Source: Spironucleus salmonicida
Taxonomy: Eukaryota; Fornicata; Diplomonadida; Hexamitidae
Length of the DNA stretch: 64,000 nucleotides
NCBI GenBank assembly: GCA_000497125.2
Contig: CM035318.1
Location: 1,360,001-1,424,000, forward strand
Direction: 5' to 3'
A model generated the notes under the pieces. It was not told the DNA's origin. It ran no database searches and saw only the letters and a list, made by a program, of their open reading frames with translations. Positions within the stretch are counted from its first letter, which is position 1; each line of letters opens with the position of its first letter. The position numbers were made by a program, and so were the translations under genes. Below, one piece after another: positions 1-11,672 of this stretch.

Positions 1-3
1 AAA

Positions 4-762
4 ATGGAGTTAGAAAAAATTTAATAGAAATAGACGATAATTGATAACTAATATAAAGCAGAGTGTCATTATGGATACTAATATCTTATCATTTATCCTT
101 TAAGTTTGTGGCGTAAAAAATTTGTTCAATTATAAATGATTGAAAAAAATGTTATTAATAAAAACAAGTATAATTTATTGAAGAATACATTCTCATAGAC
201 TATATAATTAAATAAAAATCAAAAAATTAATCAAAACCAATTAACAACAATTCTTTTGACTAATTTTAATAAGTGCATTTTATCATACTAAAGCCTACTA
301 GTATTAAATATATTTAAGAAAAATTTATATCTTTCTTAACTAAATATAATTAAAGCTTAAAGCACAGCTAATTCATGTGTACTGAAAAAATATTTTTATC
401 TAGTGTATAACGCATATAGAAATGCTGAATCAGACCATATCTAAGCATCAATACCATAACGAAATCTAGTTTTGCTCAAAGCATCTATTTTTACATGGAA
501 ACGGTCTATTTAATTATTAAAACGTAGAATTAAAGCAGAATAGTATGCAGAACGATAAATATAGAAGCTGGAATTTAATATGGTATAATTTGAAAATATT
601 ATTGATAGAAATTTTAATAGAGTTTGGGATAATAAGCATCCCCTGGAAAAGACATTCCATAATTTATGTGACACTATCTTGGAAGATGAATAAATTTTTA
701 TTTAAAATCTTAAAAACTTTGGTTAATAAGCTATTTTCGAACTGGATATTATCTATTTATGA
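4..762 (+). CDS. Uncharacterised protein, 252 aa, possibly 5'-incomplete
   Basis: I do not recognise this protein. With TAA/TAG read as Gln the frame is open from the first base of the window to TGA at 760-762. ATG at position 4 is the first start, but the true start may lie upstream of the window. The protein is helical and rich in Gln, Lys and Asn. A basic stretch near residues 165-190 (WKRSIQLLKRRIKAEQ) has the Leu/Trp/Arg spacing of Sfi1-like or helical-repeat proteins, but one copy proves nothing. Its 3' end faces the 3' end of the SNARE gene across 312 bp. Confidence 0.6.
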
Positions 763-1074
763 GTGATTAAATTGCTCATTTAAAATTAAACTCTTAGAAT
801 AAATTCAGATTTAAAGTATTTGGTAGCTCTAAAATTTATATTAAAAACTTCTATTCAAATTATTTCTATAAATCTTTCACATTAATAGTATCTGATACAT
901 AAATAACGTCACAAATATCAGATTTTAAAAAAGTAAAAGACTACAAATTAAATAAAGTGTTATCAACAAGTTATGCAGATATCTAATCAGATAATACTCT
1001 TATTTAATCATGAATTCTTTTGCTAGTTGAATATAGAACAATTCCACTTAAATGATAAATGCATAAACTCATTT
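763..1074. other. Convergent intergenic spacer, no supported gene
   Basis: This 312-bp AT-rich stretch separates two 3' ends. The minus strand has one open stretch of about 44 codons, mostly hydrophobic residues from AT-rich codons, which is no better than chance. No tRNA A/B box pair or clear repeat was seen. Confidence 0.5.
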
Positions 1075-1827
1075 TCAAGTACTTTTAAGAACTAAGCTGC
1101 ATAATCCCATAAGTAATATAATAATTATTATTACAATAATTGAAATTTTTATAAGCTATTTTTTCAATTTATTTGCTTTTAGTGCTTTTTCGTGATTTTC
1201 TTCTGACTCTTTTATATTTTTTAAAGACTATTCTAATTTTTTATTACATAAGTTGAGAAACTCTCCTTGCTGTATTTATAATGAAATAGTTGTTATAGTT
1301 GCATCTAAAATTTCCTATGATAAATCTCTGCATATTTATGTTTACTATTAAATTACTTTTGAGTTTTACAACTCATATTTAATATACTGTAAATCATCAT
1401 GAACTAAATGCTACACTACTTTTTCTTCATCAATTTCCTCATTATAATAAATATTATTCATAGCCAAAATATGATGAATTGCTTGCTTTCTAATACCTTA
1501 ATTTGTAAGTTCTCTATCATGTAGTTTTTAGACTTGCTAAACAAACGTTAATGCAATTTAGTTCAAGCAAGTAACTTAGTCTTATGTTCTTACTAATGCC
1601 GTTGAGGATGTTAAATCATCGGAAAATGTCTTAAATTTTTCTTTTATTTTATAAACAACATGTTTTATTTGTTGATTTATCGAATTAATTGTAAACGTTT
1701 AAACATCAGGAGGAATACTGTCAATTTCTTTTTAAATTTATATCAATTAAGATCGTAGAATTATTAGAGATCTATCAAATTTTTAGTAAGATATATAATT
1801 CTCTTCTAAAATGATAGAATTCTCCAT
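1075..1827 (-). CDS. Q-SNARE (syntaxin-like), tail-anchored
   Basis: Likely a membrane-fusion SNARE of 250 aa. Residues about 155-215 form a heptad helix with an IQQGEF core, where Q fits the ionic zero layer of Q-SNAREs. It is followed by a basic KANKLKK patch and a C-terminal membrane anchor of about 20 residues (ISIIVIIIIILLMGL) with only a few residues beyond it. The N-terminal part is helical, as in syntaxin Habc domains. The order of SNARE helix, basic linker and tail anchor is family knowledge; the exact subclass (Qa or Qb) cannot be assigned. It starts 27 nt after the end of the DCC1-like gene on the same strand. Confidence 0.7.
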
Positions 1828-1853
1828 TATTGAATCAAAATTATGGGATGGAA

Positions 1854-2897
1854 TCACTTTAAAAATTCATACTATTTACGAATTCCACACCATTTTTCTC
1901 CATCGAATTCATCCTCGTATGTTATTTTATTTAACTCAGCATTAACATCTAATACACAATCACTACAAGCAACTAATAAATCTTAAAAATTCCAAATATC
2001 TAAATTTTAAAACAAGAAATAAACTCTTTTTTTAAACGAGAATGGTAATAAATCCCTTTAAAAGAAAATTACTTATGATTAAATGCATGAATTTTAAGGG
2101 ATTGCACATCCCCAATTCTTATCATATGTAAATTTTATTACTTGCTTAAAATATTTAAAGCTCAGCTAATTATTCACTAAAAATTCCTCATCATAATCTA
2201 GTTAAACAGCTTTAAGTGATAAGGAAATTGGAATATTTAAATTGTCGTAAAATGTTTAAATTTACTAGAACGAGAAAATTTTATTTTTGCAGGAAAAATC
2301 ATAAAGTATCGAACTAACTATTTTCAAAGGAGTAAATGTAATGTAATCTGAAGTTAATTTCATATTACTTTATAATTGATTTTCATAATTAAAAGATACA
2401 TTATCAACTTAATCTAGTAAATAAGCAATTTAACCATCAAAATTAACATTTTCGAAAACTTCTTCTAATTATTAAATGACAATTTCAATATTTGTTTCTG
2501 CTTAAAAATATCTCGCTAATATTTAAGAGATCTAACCAATTGAAGGTGAAAAATTTAGATTTTATATAGCCAAAAACTAATAATATTCATAATCTGAACA
2601 AATAAACTCAGATCTGGGCCTAGATTAAATTTAAAATAAGTTAGGCTTGACTTTTGTAAATTCAAGATACTTATCAAGTTTGTTTGAGACTCTATTGTCT
2701 TTAAAGAAAAATACTGAGTTTGTTGTCAGTAACCACTTTAGCTGGTATGTTTCTGTTTTAGTAACCAAAAATGAATCTCCAGATGTAGTAGATGCTAATA
2801 TTTAGCTTTAATCAAGTAATTATGGATGTGTATAAAAAGGTTCCGGGAGATCGGCAATACAGACATTCTGCCCTTATTCAAAAATTACGGATTACAT
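1854..2897 (-). CDS. DCC1-like sister chromatid cohesion protein
   Basis: A 347-aa protein resembling DSCC1/Dcc1, a subunit of the alternative Ctf18-RFC clamp loader that acts at replication forks and supports cohesion. What is visible is the N-terminal segment FLVTKTETYQLKWLLTTNS, which matches the family pattern 'CTKDKTYDLR-(E/A)TSN'. The centre has alternating helix and strand with a winged-helix look (about residues 120-180, IGQISQILARYF). The C-terminus is diverged. It ends 27 nt before the SNARE gene and its ATG lies 15 nt past the end of the SGNH gene, so three same-strand genes are tightly packed. Identification rests mainly on the N-terminal motif, so it is moderate. Confidence 0.5.
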
Positions 2898-2912
2898 TAT
2901 TGGAAAGGTATA

Positions 2913-3437
2913 TCACTTAACTTTTTCATGTACTAAATCAGCCAATATTTAATGTCCTTCTTCTGAAAAATGAATTCCGTCATCGCCAAGTATGTTTAAG
3001 TCTTTCAGATCAATTAATTCTGCATTAATTTAGTCAATATTTTTTCTAAACAGTCGTTCATTTTCTTATGTATCTTTAAAACAATCCCAAAACCCTCCTA
3101 GCTTTTAGTATTCAATACCAGGATGAATTATAAAATAGTTTTTAGCATTATATGAGGCGTCAAAAAATAAATTGATCGCTAAAATAACATCTGAATAAAG
3201 AATTTCTCTTAAGTCGTTTAAACCAATTAATAATATGCATATTTTAGGTTAAATAGTAATAATTTACTTATACAATTCCAATGATTTCGTTGCAAAACGA
3301 CCTGGCTATCCATCCGATACAATTTTGCTGGAAATTTTTGTCTACAATATATTTGTCCAAATCTTAGCTTTTGGATAAAGTGCCATAGCATTTGGTTTCC
3401 ATCCAGCCACATTAGAGTCACCAAATATACATATCAT
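2913..3437 (-). CDS. SGNH/GDSL-family hydrolase
   Basis: A compact 174-aa esterase/lipase-type hydrolase. All SGNH blocks are present: block I FGDSN at residues 5-9 with the nucleophile Ser, block II Gly in SDGQPGR, block III GLND with the oxyanion Asn, and block V DDGIHFSEEGH with the catalytic Asp and His near the C-terminus. There is no signal peptide or membrane segment, so a cytosolic enzyme is expected. Substrate cannot be told from sequence; the family includes esterases, thioesterases and acyl-protein or platelet-activating-factor hydrolases. The length is at the short end of the family. It is divergent from the OSCA gene, with 106 bp between the two starts. Confidence 0.85.
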
Positions 3438-3526
3438 TTTTTGATAATGTAATATATTATAATTTTATAAATATGACAAATACAACTAGAAATATATTTT
3501 GATATAATATTCATAAAATTTAAAAA

Positions 3527-3537
3527 TCCCCACTTTA
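3527..3537 (+). promoter_or_regulatory. CCACTTTA-type element before OSCA start
   Basis: TCCCCACTTTA ends 6 nt before the ATG. It resembles the TTTCCACTyyA element of the ribosome-related genes but lacks the TTT lead, so it may be a weaker relative or chance. Confidence 0.35.
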
Positions 3538-3543
3538 TTGCAA

Positions 3544-6249
3544 ATGACTGCATCAAGTACTAATTAACAATTTGAGATCTCTCTTAGTTCTACTATTGTA
3601 TCTAATCTTGTGGTGGCTATTATTGTTATGCTTATTTTCCCCCTAATTAGATATTTTTTCCCATCTATTTACTCACCATTGCATTATCTTCCTCATAAAA
3701 ATACAGGCCCAATAGGAGAAATATTTTGGTATATTGATATGTTCAAATAACCTTTATCTGTTTTTGCTTAGAGAGGAAATCTTACGTTAATATTTGCTTT
3801 ATTTTAAAATCTTTTACTATTGTTGTTTACCTTCATTGCGCTTATTTCTGCATTATTTTTAATACCAGCATATTATACTGGAACGGATTAATAATTTAAC
3901 TCTCATTATTTAACAATATGGTCAAAAATGTCTCTATAACATCTTGAAGAGGGTTCAATTTTAGTTCTAGTATCTATAATATCTTGTGTTTTAATTACAT
4001 TATCAGTTTTATTCTTTTACTAATAATTTGTTTTAGTTTATATACATTTTAGATAGAAAACATTTAAAAGAGTTATTCCTTAAAACTTTGTAGTTATGCT
4101 TAGCAACTTACCTCCAGATGTTGACAAATATGATGAACTTAAAACTATGATAGATCCAATATCTCAAGGAGTAATGAAAATATTACCTATACCACCTAAT
4201 TCAAGATAATTAACTTTAAAGGCAAATAAGCTTAAAAGTATTTCAAGGAAAATCATATAGATGAAATATCATTAATAAAAATTATCTAGTTAGATTTTAG
4301 AAGCTAAGGCAAGATATCACCTTCAAAAATCTAGCGATAAGGGGTAATTCAAAAAAGAAACTCTTAAACTTATAGCAAAATTCAATAATTATGGTAAAGA
4401 TATATTAAAGGAAATTCTCAAACAAAAAAAGATTAAAAAGGATATCACAATAGATTTACATAAATTAGGTATTAAAGCAGATTATTTTTAAGTTGACGGT
4501 GTCTATCCTCCACATCTTCCATAATAAATTGAAGAATGTTTTATTGTATTACGTAGAAATTAAGAACCAATGTAAAATGCTTTCTAAATTGAAAAGTATC
4601 TCAATACCTAACAAAAAAGATAGATTAAATAGCTTTATTTATATTCTAGTGATAATAAGGTTGAAAAAAAATAAAAAATTGGATCATATGCTTTTTTAAT
4701 TTGTAAAAGTCAGTAAATCGCAGCTGAAAAATATACAACTCTTATTGATACTGATGCTAAACGCCCTGAGGCATCTATTGCTCCAGCTGTATCTGATATA
4801 AATTGGACAAATCTTTCAATTTCTACAAAATCTAGAAAGTACCGTATGTTTGGTTTTATTTTAGCACTTTTAGTTTTATTTGTGGTATATTTTTTTGTTT
4901 AGGCGCTTATCATGAGAGAGTTGTAGAAAATTTCAGATGATTGGGTACTAGCGATTTATTCCGGGATATGCAGATTTAATTGTCCTACATTAACTATATA
5001 AACTTTATAGTCACAAGTACTAGGTATATGTGGTATATGTCATAAGGTATCAACTATGTTAGTAACTTTTCTTCCTACTATTGTCAATGCATTGCTTATG
5101 AGCTTATTGCCTATCTTGCTGTCTTTTACCATTGATATTTTAGGATTGGCTTCGAAATAAGACGCTAACGAATTAATGTACAATATCTTATTTCTGTTTT
5201 TAATTTTAATATAAGGAATTGTTTAAATTGTACTCCCTACTGCTATTCAGCCTGAAACAGGGTCTTTTAATATTGATTAAGTAGTCACCTTTTCAATTTC
5301 ATAGTTTTTTACATAATTAGGACAAAATCTTCCAAATTAGACATTTGTTTTCATTAATTACATTATTTCAAAATATTTCTTATTTCCAGTTATTGGTCTC
5401 TTTAATTTTCCAGTAGTAATATAAAATATTATATATAGAATTGTTTCCAAAAATGCATTAGAACTAGTGGAAAATTTGAAAAAATCAACATTCAATTATC
5501 CAAAGTAATTAGCATATATAACACATATGTTTGTTGTTGGATTTATTTTTGCAATTATTGCGCCATTCACTAACATTATTGTGCTATTTACATTTATTAT
5601 GATGGTTATTACTGATAGATACCATGTGCTTTATATTGCGGGGCCTTCTCCATCAACTGAGTTAACTCCATAATCAACTCTCATAAAATCAGTATCCTCA
5701 AACATATTTATTGGACTGATTTTTATGTAAATCAGTACGTTTGCTTTCTTACTTTAATACTAAGGAACTATTTATCTATTAGGGCTAATAGTTATTGCAG
5801 TTTGTTTTGCAGGATCTGTGGCCTATAAAATTTAATTCGATAAAAGATATAAGAGAAGCTTAATTGAATTAGCCAGAGGTAATTATATAGATAAAAGCTC
5901 TTTAACAATTAATCCAGCAAGCAACTATAATGGTTATGAAGATAATACAGAGAATATTAAGGGGCAGTCCCGATTAGAGAAAACAGCAGAGAATAAAAAT
6001 ACTAAGTAAAATTTCTTTGATAAAATTTTAAGTACTTTCTATATTGATCTCACTGATTTGCCAGTTTCTTATACCGAGTATTAAAGTCTTACTTAAATTT
6101 CAGATTAAAGTGTTGTTTTAGATACCAGTACAAATAAAGATGTTATTTCCAACTATACTTTAAATGATTAAGATGTTGATAATATTGCCTAAGCCTACTC
6201 TCATCCATCTATTGGTTATTCTATTGGAAACTAATTAAAACTAGACTGA
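3544..6249 (+). CDS. CSC1/OSCA/TMEM63-family mechanosensitive cation channel
   Basis: A 901-aa multi-pass membrane protein. The N-terminal helix (residues about 10-40) is followed by FFPSIYSPLHY, two further helices, a long cytosolic RNA-binding-like loop (about residues 180-440) and a block of many hydrophobic helices (about 440-790) typical of the DUF221 pore. The hydrophilic C-terminal tail is acidic and Gln/Ser rich. The family forms osmotically or mechanically gated cation channels in plasma membrane or endomembranes. The start is the first ATG after a pyrimidine-rich element. TAA/TAG occur at many Gln positions, and the standard code would break the gene into fragments. Family assignment is by topology and N-terminal pattern. 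Confidence 0.7.
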
Positions 6250-6288
6250 TCTTATTAATTTATTTAATACTATATATTATCACATATA

Positions 6289-6747
6289 ATGGATAACACG
6301 CAAAGAATAAGTTATGACTAATCGTTTTCTAAATTCAATAAAGTTATAGTGTAAAAAATATCAGTAAAAAAGAAAAGTTATAACTAGGCCGTATAAACAT
6401 TCTAACCATTTTAAACCTCAATTGATCAAATAATAAATTCTCAAATAAAAATAATTGAAGAACTCTCTGAAAAATTTCCAGACGAGCCTTTTAATACTAA
6501 ATAAACACCCAAATAGATTATGAACTCTTATCAAAATCAATTTAATACAAAATAATAGACTTCTATCTGTGAACCTACATTTAATTAAAAATTTGTTCCC
6601 AAATAATATAATTCTGTTTATAATAAAACCTATACAACAACCCTAGAAGATTTTATTAGAGCTAAATAAATATCTGACATTTTAGTGCCTTCTGAGTCAA
6701 ATTATTAGAGAATCATAAAAACGTGGAGGAAAATTAATAAGAAGTGA
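6289..6747 (+). CDS. Uncharacterised Gln/Asn/Thr-rich protein, 152 aa
   Basis: I do not recognise this protein. It is hydrophilic and low in complexity, with repeated Asn/Gln/Thr/Lys stretches and a basic C-terminus (IIKTWRKINKK). About one residue in seven is Gln, nearly all encoded by TAA or TAG. There is no membrane segment. It starts 39 nt after the OSCA stop on the same strand. Its TGA (6745-6747) is followed with no gap by the TCA that ends the opposite-strand gene. Confidence 0.6.
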
Positions 6748-7182
6748 TCATTTTTTATTTTTTCCCAGTCTTTTAAACCAATCTGGAGCCTATTCATATT
6801 AATCAAATAGATACATTTAACTTTACAATCTATTACCATTTATAGAGTCGAATTTATTCATGAATTCTACAAATTTTGATCTATTTAATTCAGATTCTAT
6901 TGCTGTCATTTATAAATTTTAAAACTATTCCATATTAATATCTACTGATACAGCTGATTATCTAGTTAAACAAAGAGGTTTTCTAGTTTTTTATTTTAAG
7001 ATAAAATCTTTTGCTTCTTTATTGTTAAATTAAAGCAAATTATTAATAGGTATATTTGTAAATTTCTTTTTACATACTTGATTTTATACTGTTTTTCTAA
7101 CCTTGGAGCTAGAAAATTATTTATCAAAATAGGAATAAAGTTCAGAATTATAAACAGGCTTAGGCTGAACAGGATACTTAAA
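6748..7182 (-). CDS. Uncharacterised protein with no ATG at the open-frame start
   Basis: A frame of 144 codons plus TGA (TCA at 6748-6750) reads as a convincing soluble protein ending APDWFKRLGKNKK. I do not recognise it. The open frame has no ATG at its 5' end. The upstream ATG (7198-7200) is followed after five codons by TGA at 7183-7185, and the first internal ATG is only at 6931-6933, which would discard good coding sequence. Possible explanations are a sequencing error, a mini-intron, TGA readthrough, a non-ATG start or a decayed gene. It lies in tandem downstream of TGS1. Confidence 0.5.
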
Positions 7183-7236
7183 TCAACTATTATGATCCAT
7201 TTTATTTTACTACATATGTTCTAATATATAATTAAC

Positions 7237-7968
7237 TCACTTATTATCTTTTTTTATAATCCATACCGTCAGGAACTTTTACCTACCTTACCTAGAGTGT
7301 TCATAGACTTCACATTAATAATTCGTTGATTCCAACTAATTATCATTGATAAAAATATCTCTCGCATACTTTACAAATAATTTAAATATTTTTTATATGT
7401 GTAGTTTTGGAATACTTTTAGGTAGTATTTGGCAAGATTAAACTCTATTTCTACCTAAATTTTTAATTAAACGCCTATATTTCTAACCACCAATAGTTAA
7501 CCTTAATAGGTCAAAACTTGTACGGTCATAGTTTTCTCCACCCCAAGGAGGTGCCATGCAGACAAAATCAAAATTTTTCATTGAAGTTTTAAATGCATCG
7601 CCTGCAACTAAAGTCAATCTCTATTAATTAATAACATTTGCTTAAATCATTTCACAGCGTTAGCAATTGATTTCCACTGCTACGACATTAAATTATTATG
7701 TTAAAATATTTGTTAAGGCACCAGCTCCAGCAAACAATTCTAAAATATACTTCGCTTTCATCTTCTTAATTTTATCTGCAATAAATAATGAAATTTAATC
7801 AGGGTTTATCGAATAAAGCATTTCATTATCCAAAGCTAATATTCTGTCTGTAAACTAATTAAGCTATCTATAATATGAATTATTTGATAGTAGAAGATAA
7901 GAATAATGAAACTTATAATTTTTTATAATGATTTATCTTAGTAAAGAACTTTGTAAAATTCTATCCAT
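7237..7968 (-). CDS. TGS1: Trimethylguanosine synthase (TGS1)
   Basis: A 243-aa methyltransferase that converts the m7G cap of sn/snoRNAs to 2,2,7-trimethylguanosine. What is visible is a short N-terminal helix segment with the 'MLYSINPDQISLFIA' pre-domain pattern (compare 'WFSVTPE-IA' in the family), SAM motif I LELFAGAGALTN at about residues 75-86, the acidic VVAVEIN loop that binds SAM ribose, and the diagnostic APPWGGENYD motif (compare SPPWGGP-Y) at about residues 139-148. It is close to the minimal catalytic core, lacking the long N-terminus of the animal protein. The element TTTCCACTTTA lies 2 nt before the ATG. Confidence 0.85.
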
Positions 7969-7970
7969 TT

Positions 7971-7981
7971 TAAAGTGGAAA
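7971..7981 (-). promoter_or_regulatory. TTTCCACTTTA element at the TGS1 start
   Basis: An 11-nt element ending 2 nt before the TGS1 ATG. It is identical to the RPA1 copy and shares TTTCCACT with eL24, eS17 and TRM13. Confidence 0.55.
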
Positions 7982-7990
7982 TAAAAATCA

Positions 7991-8362
7991 TCACTCTTAG
8001 TAAACATACCATAAAAATAATGTTGCAACAAAATCTTTACCCTTAAAAACATCTGAAAGTAAATTATCTGTATCGGAATTCCACATTGACCTTGTTGCTA
8101 AACGCATTCCTTAACCGGCCAACTAATTTACATAACACTAGAAAACTAATTTATATCTGTGCCCTAACTTAATATCAGTGTTGTTAGATGAGTTGATTTT
8201 GTTTTATAACATTGCACAGCAGTCACGGCATTTCTAGCCAGCAGAAGTCTAATCATAAGACCATTTAGAAAACTATTCATTAAGTGTAAATGTAACCAAT
8301 TCTTTATAATTCAAAATATCTAGCTTTTATACGGGGTCAGGATTATAGAGTTGTTGATCCAT
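7991..8362 (-). CDS. Uncharacterised small protein, 123 aa
   Basis: I do not recognise this protein. It is a soluble alpha/beta-looking sequence with a cysteine cluster, QKCRDCC (about residues 44-50), and one further Cys, which may bind zinc or be structural. The C-terminus is KDFVATLFLWYVYQE. It starts 132 bp from the divergent HAS1 ATG, so the two share a bidirectional promoter region, and it ends 22 nt before the TGS1 start in tandem. Confidence 0.6.
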
Positions 8363-8481
8363 CTTAATTTGCGGAATGTGAAAATATTTAATAATATTTA
8401 TATATTATATTATATTCTGAACTATGAATATAATGTATAATAATAATACTATAATACCTTGTATGGTCTTTAACATTCCTC

Positions 8482-8492
8482 TTTCCATTCCA
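8482..8492 (+). promoter_or_regulatory. TTTCCATTCCA element at the HAS1 start
   Basis: Ends 2 nt before the ATG. It differs by one base from the eL24/eS17 copy TTTCCACTCCA. Confidence 0.5.
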
Positions 8493-8494
8493 AA

Positions 8495-10054
8495 ATGACT
8501 ACAAAGCTAGATGTCCAAAAAAATAAGCATGTAAAAGCATCAAAGATTTAAAAGCATGAATCCGACATCATGACTACTGATGAATTTAAGGATTAAATGC
8601 TTGCACCATTTTTAATAGAAAAACTATAGGAATAAGGAAAATCATTCTTAACTAAAGTATAATAAATTGCCATTTAACCTATTTTAGCAGGTAAAGATGT
8701 AGCAGTGAAGGCAAAAACTGGATCAGGCAAGTCATTGGCGTTTATTTTACCGGCTTTAGATACACTTTATAGAGCAGGTATGAAGCCAAGAAACGGTACA
8801 GGTGTTATTATAATTACACCAACAAGAGAGCTGGCTATCTAACTTTATGATATTGGAAAAGAACTTTCTCAAGGATAGATAACAGTGGGATTAGCTGTAG
8901 GTGGTACTTCGAAAGTTAAAGAAGAACAACGGTTGGTTGCTGGTGCATCATTGGTTATTGGCACTCCTGGTAGACTAAGAGATCATTTAATGAATACATA
9001 GGGCTGGAAAACTAGTAACCTATTTTAATTAATTTTAGATGAAGCAGATATGCTTTTAGACTATGGCTTTGAAGAAGAGTTAGCATCAGTTTTAAAATTA
9101 CTTCCAGCCCAGTAAACAAGATAAACATGTCTTTTTTCTGCCACTCTTTCATCTAGGGTTTTAGGAATTAAAAATTTGACACTTAAACAAGATCATTTAA
9201 AATTAGATGCTGATCCTCTTACTAAAACTAAGACTCGAATTAATTTTGAATAAGGATATATTATTTGTGCCCCTGAATTACGCTTTTTAGTATTATATAC
9301 TTTCTTAAAAAAGAAAAAATCCTAAAAAATTATGGTTTTTATGTCCACTTGTGCAGCTGTTTAATTTTATAGTGAATTTCTTAAATATGTTGGTATGGAG
9401 AGTGTGATGTCTATTCAAGGAAAGTTAAAATAATCTGATCGATTAAAAGCATATTCTTAGTTTATTGCTATAGATGCTGGAATACTAATTTGTACTAATG
9501 TAGCTGCGCGTGGGCTTGATATTCCAGAAGTTGATTATGTTGTTTAATTTGATCCTCCTGAATCAGTAGAGTCATATATCCATAGAGCTGGTAGAGCATG
9601 TAGAGGTGATAGTACTAATAAAGGTACTGGTGTGTTGTTTTTGATGGAACATGAAAGAGCATTTGTTGATGTTTTAGTTGGTGCAAGTGTTCCTATGTTA
9701 GAATTCGAATTTCCAATGAAAGCAATTTTGAATGTTTCTGAAGAGTTTAAAAGCGTTATCTCAACAAATTATTATTTACTAAAAAGTGCATAGGAAGCAT
9801 TTAAATCATTCATCGCTGCTTATGCGTCTTTGGGAATAAAATCTATTTTCGATCTAATTAAAATAGACTTGTAAAAGCTAGCATAAAGTTTCGGGCTACC
9901 ATCTGCTCCTCGCGTCGATTAGGTGATATAAATGTATAAAGCCCGAAGAAAAGCTGATGAAAGAAAATCTAGAATGTCTGATAAAAAATAGTCTAGCAAT
10001 TAATTCTAAGATAAAGACGAAATAAGTTAGGATGAAAAGGTGGATGAAAAGTGA
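8495..10054 (+). CDS. HAS1: DEAD-box RNA helicase of the HAS1/DDX18 group
   Basis: A 519-aa nucleolar-type RNA helicase for 60S and 40S ribosome assembly. The motifs run in order: AKTGSGKS (Walker A, about residues 72-79), PTRELAIQ (Ia), GG, TPGRL (Ib), DEAD (II, in LDEADMLL), SAT (III), then in the second RecA domain ARGLDIP (V) and HRAGRACRG (VI). The HRAGRACR form, NGTGVIII before motif Ia and the [13 protein letters not shown] stretch after DEAD are typical of HAS1/DDX18. The C-terminal tail is basic and charged. The length matches the family. A TTTCCATTCCA element precedes the start, consistent with co-regulation with ribosomal genes. Confidence 0.85.
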
Positions 10055-10101
10055 TAATTATACCATTTTATGTATAGTATTATTTCTTTTCATTTTATAA
10101 A

Positions 10102-11307
10102 ATGCTTTTTGTGGAACCTTATCCTTATGTATATGCTACATATGTTAAATAGAGATGGCTTGGAAAATCATTATTATTCATTCTTATTTAAGAATTTTCT
10201 GACTATAGTGCTGAATATTTTAATGTGGCAATGAAAAATGGAATTATTAAACTATTAAGAAGAGGAATACTTATTTCAAATTAGGAAGACATAATTATTA
10301 AAGATTTAGATATTATTATTCATTTTGTGCATAGGCATGAGTCACCGGTATTTGAGTAACCCACAATTACAGATTCTTAATTGACAATTAATAATAATAT
10401 TATATAATTAGTATATAAACCTTCTGGGATGCCTGTACATCCTTCATCACATTACTAGAAAAACTCTCTCATAAATCATATAAATGGAAAATTTATCAAC
10501 CGTCTAGATAAACTAGTTGCAGGATCTATGTTGTGCTGCAAGGATGCACAAACTGCAGAACAAGTTTCAATATTATTTTAAAATAGAGATGTTATTAAAA
10601 TTTATGTTGCACAAGTTAATAATTTGGGTAATTTAAATGGTATATATGCAGTGTTTAATAAAATTTTAGAAGGAGACTAAATAAATGAAAGAAGTTGCGA
10701 ATAAGGCGATTTTATTTTAAAATTAGAGTCTCATGAATAATACTTGTAATTAAAAGAATAAAAATATCATTCATTAAGTATAATTTAAGTTGATAACAAT
10801 TCAGCGTTGTGTTATCCAGTTACTGGTAGAACACACTAATTAAGAATACATCTTCAAGAACTAAATTGTCCAATAATAAATGATCCATTATATGGAGGAC
10901 TAAAAGAAGAATTACTAAAATAAATACATCATATTAGTCCATAGCAAACTGGGTTTGATTTTCATAAAGATGAATTCGAAGTTTTACTAAGAGAAAGATT
11001 ATCATAGATTAAAGGATTAAAATATTTAAATATTGATAACATCATGAATTAATTCAATTTTCCAGAAAATGTTAAATGTTGGTAGTGTGGTTAAATGTCA
11101 AAAGTTCAATAAACTGATTAAATTTTTAGAGAAACGAACGGCAGATATAATATTATTAATCCTTATAGTTTTATTTAGAAAAGAATAGATTTATAATGTG
11201 TATTTTATTATATTAATTATACTAAAGTATAAGGATGTCTACCTGAGTGGTTCCCAGGAAATTATGAAGTCTTATAGAAAAAATTACTAGACTTATTAAT
11301 TTAGTGA
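10102..11307 (+). CDS. RluA-family pseudouridine synthase (RIB2/PUS8-PUS9/RPUSD2-like)
   Basis: A 401-aa RNA pseudouridine synthase. An N-terminal S4-like region (about residues 30-90, LLRRGILIS) precedes YKPSGMPVHPSSHY, the catalytic motif FINRLDKLVAGSML with the essential Asp in RLD, and PVTGRTHQLRIHL near residue 240, all RluA-superfamily landmarks. The C-terminal extension carries a CWQCG pair that may belong to a zinc site, as in eukaryotic RIB2/PUS9 proteins that modify tRNA position 31/32. Assignment to PUS8/9 rather than PUS5/6 rests on the PSGMPVHPS form and the C-terminal extension, so it is moderate. It starts 47 nt after HAS1 on the same strand. Confidence 0.8.
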
Positions 11308-11672
11308 AATAAAAGTTATTGGTTACAGTACTATATAGTGGTGAACATTATAATTTTTTAAGTTTTTATATTAAGATCTAGAATAAATAATTTGATATCA
11401 AGTATTATCGTATTACGGTACGATTTTTATAGAAAACTATTTATATAAGCTGTACGGTTCTATCAATAATTACATGACCAAAACTTATTCCATTTATAAT
11501 TTATTTTGATTAATTTACTATATTTTTATTGAAATACCTTTCGTTAAAGTTTATTAAATATCTAATTTTTACCACTTCTTTAATGACTTAATTATCATAC
11601 TTTTAAAGAAGTGAAGATTATGGAAAGTCAACATTTTCAGCACTAGCAACTAATTTTTGTTAATCCCCTAAA
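11308..11672. other. AT-rich intergenic spacer
   Basis: A 365-bp stretch between two same-strand genes with no convincing ORF, tRNA box or repeat. CCCCTAAA directly before the next ATG is a weak pyrimidine-rich start-site candidate. Confidence 0.5.
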
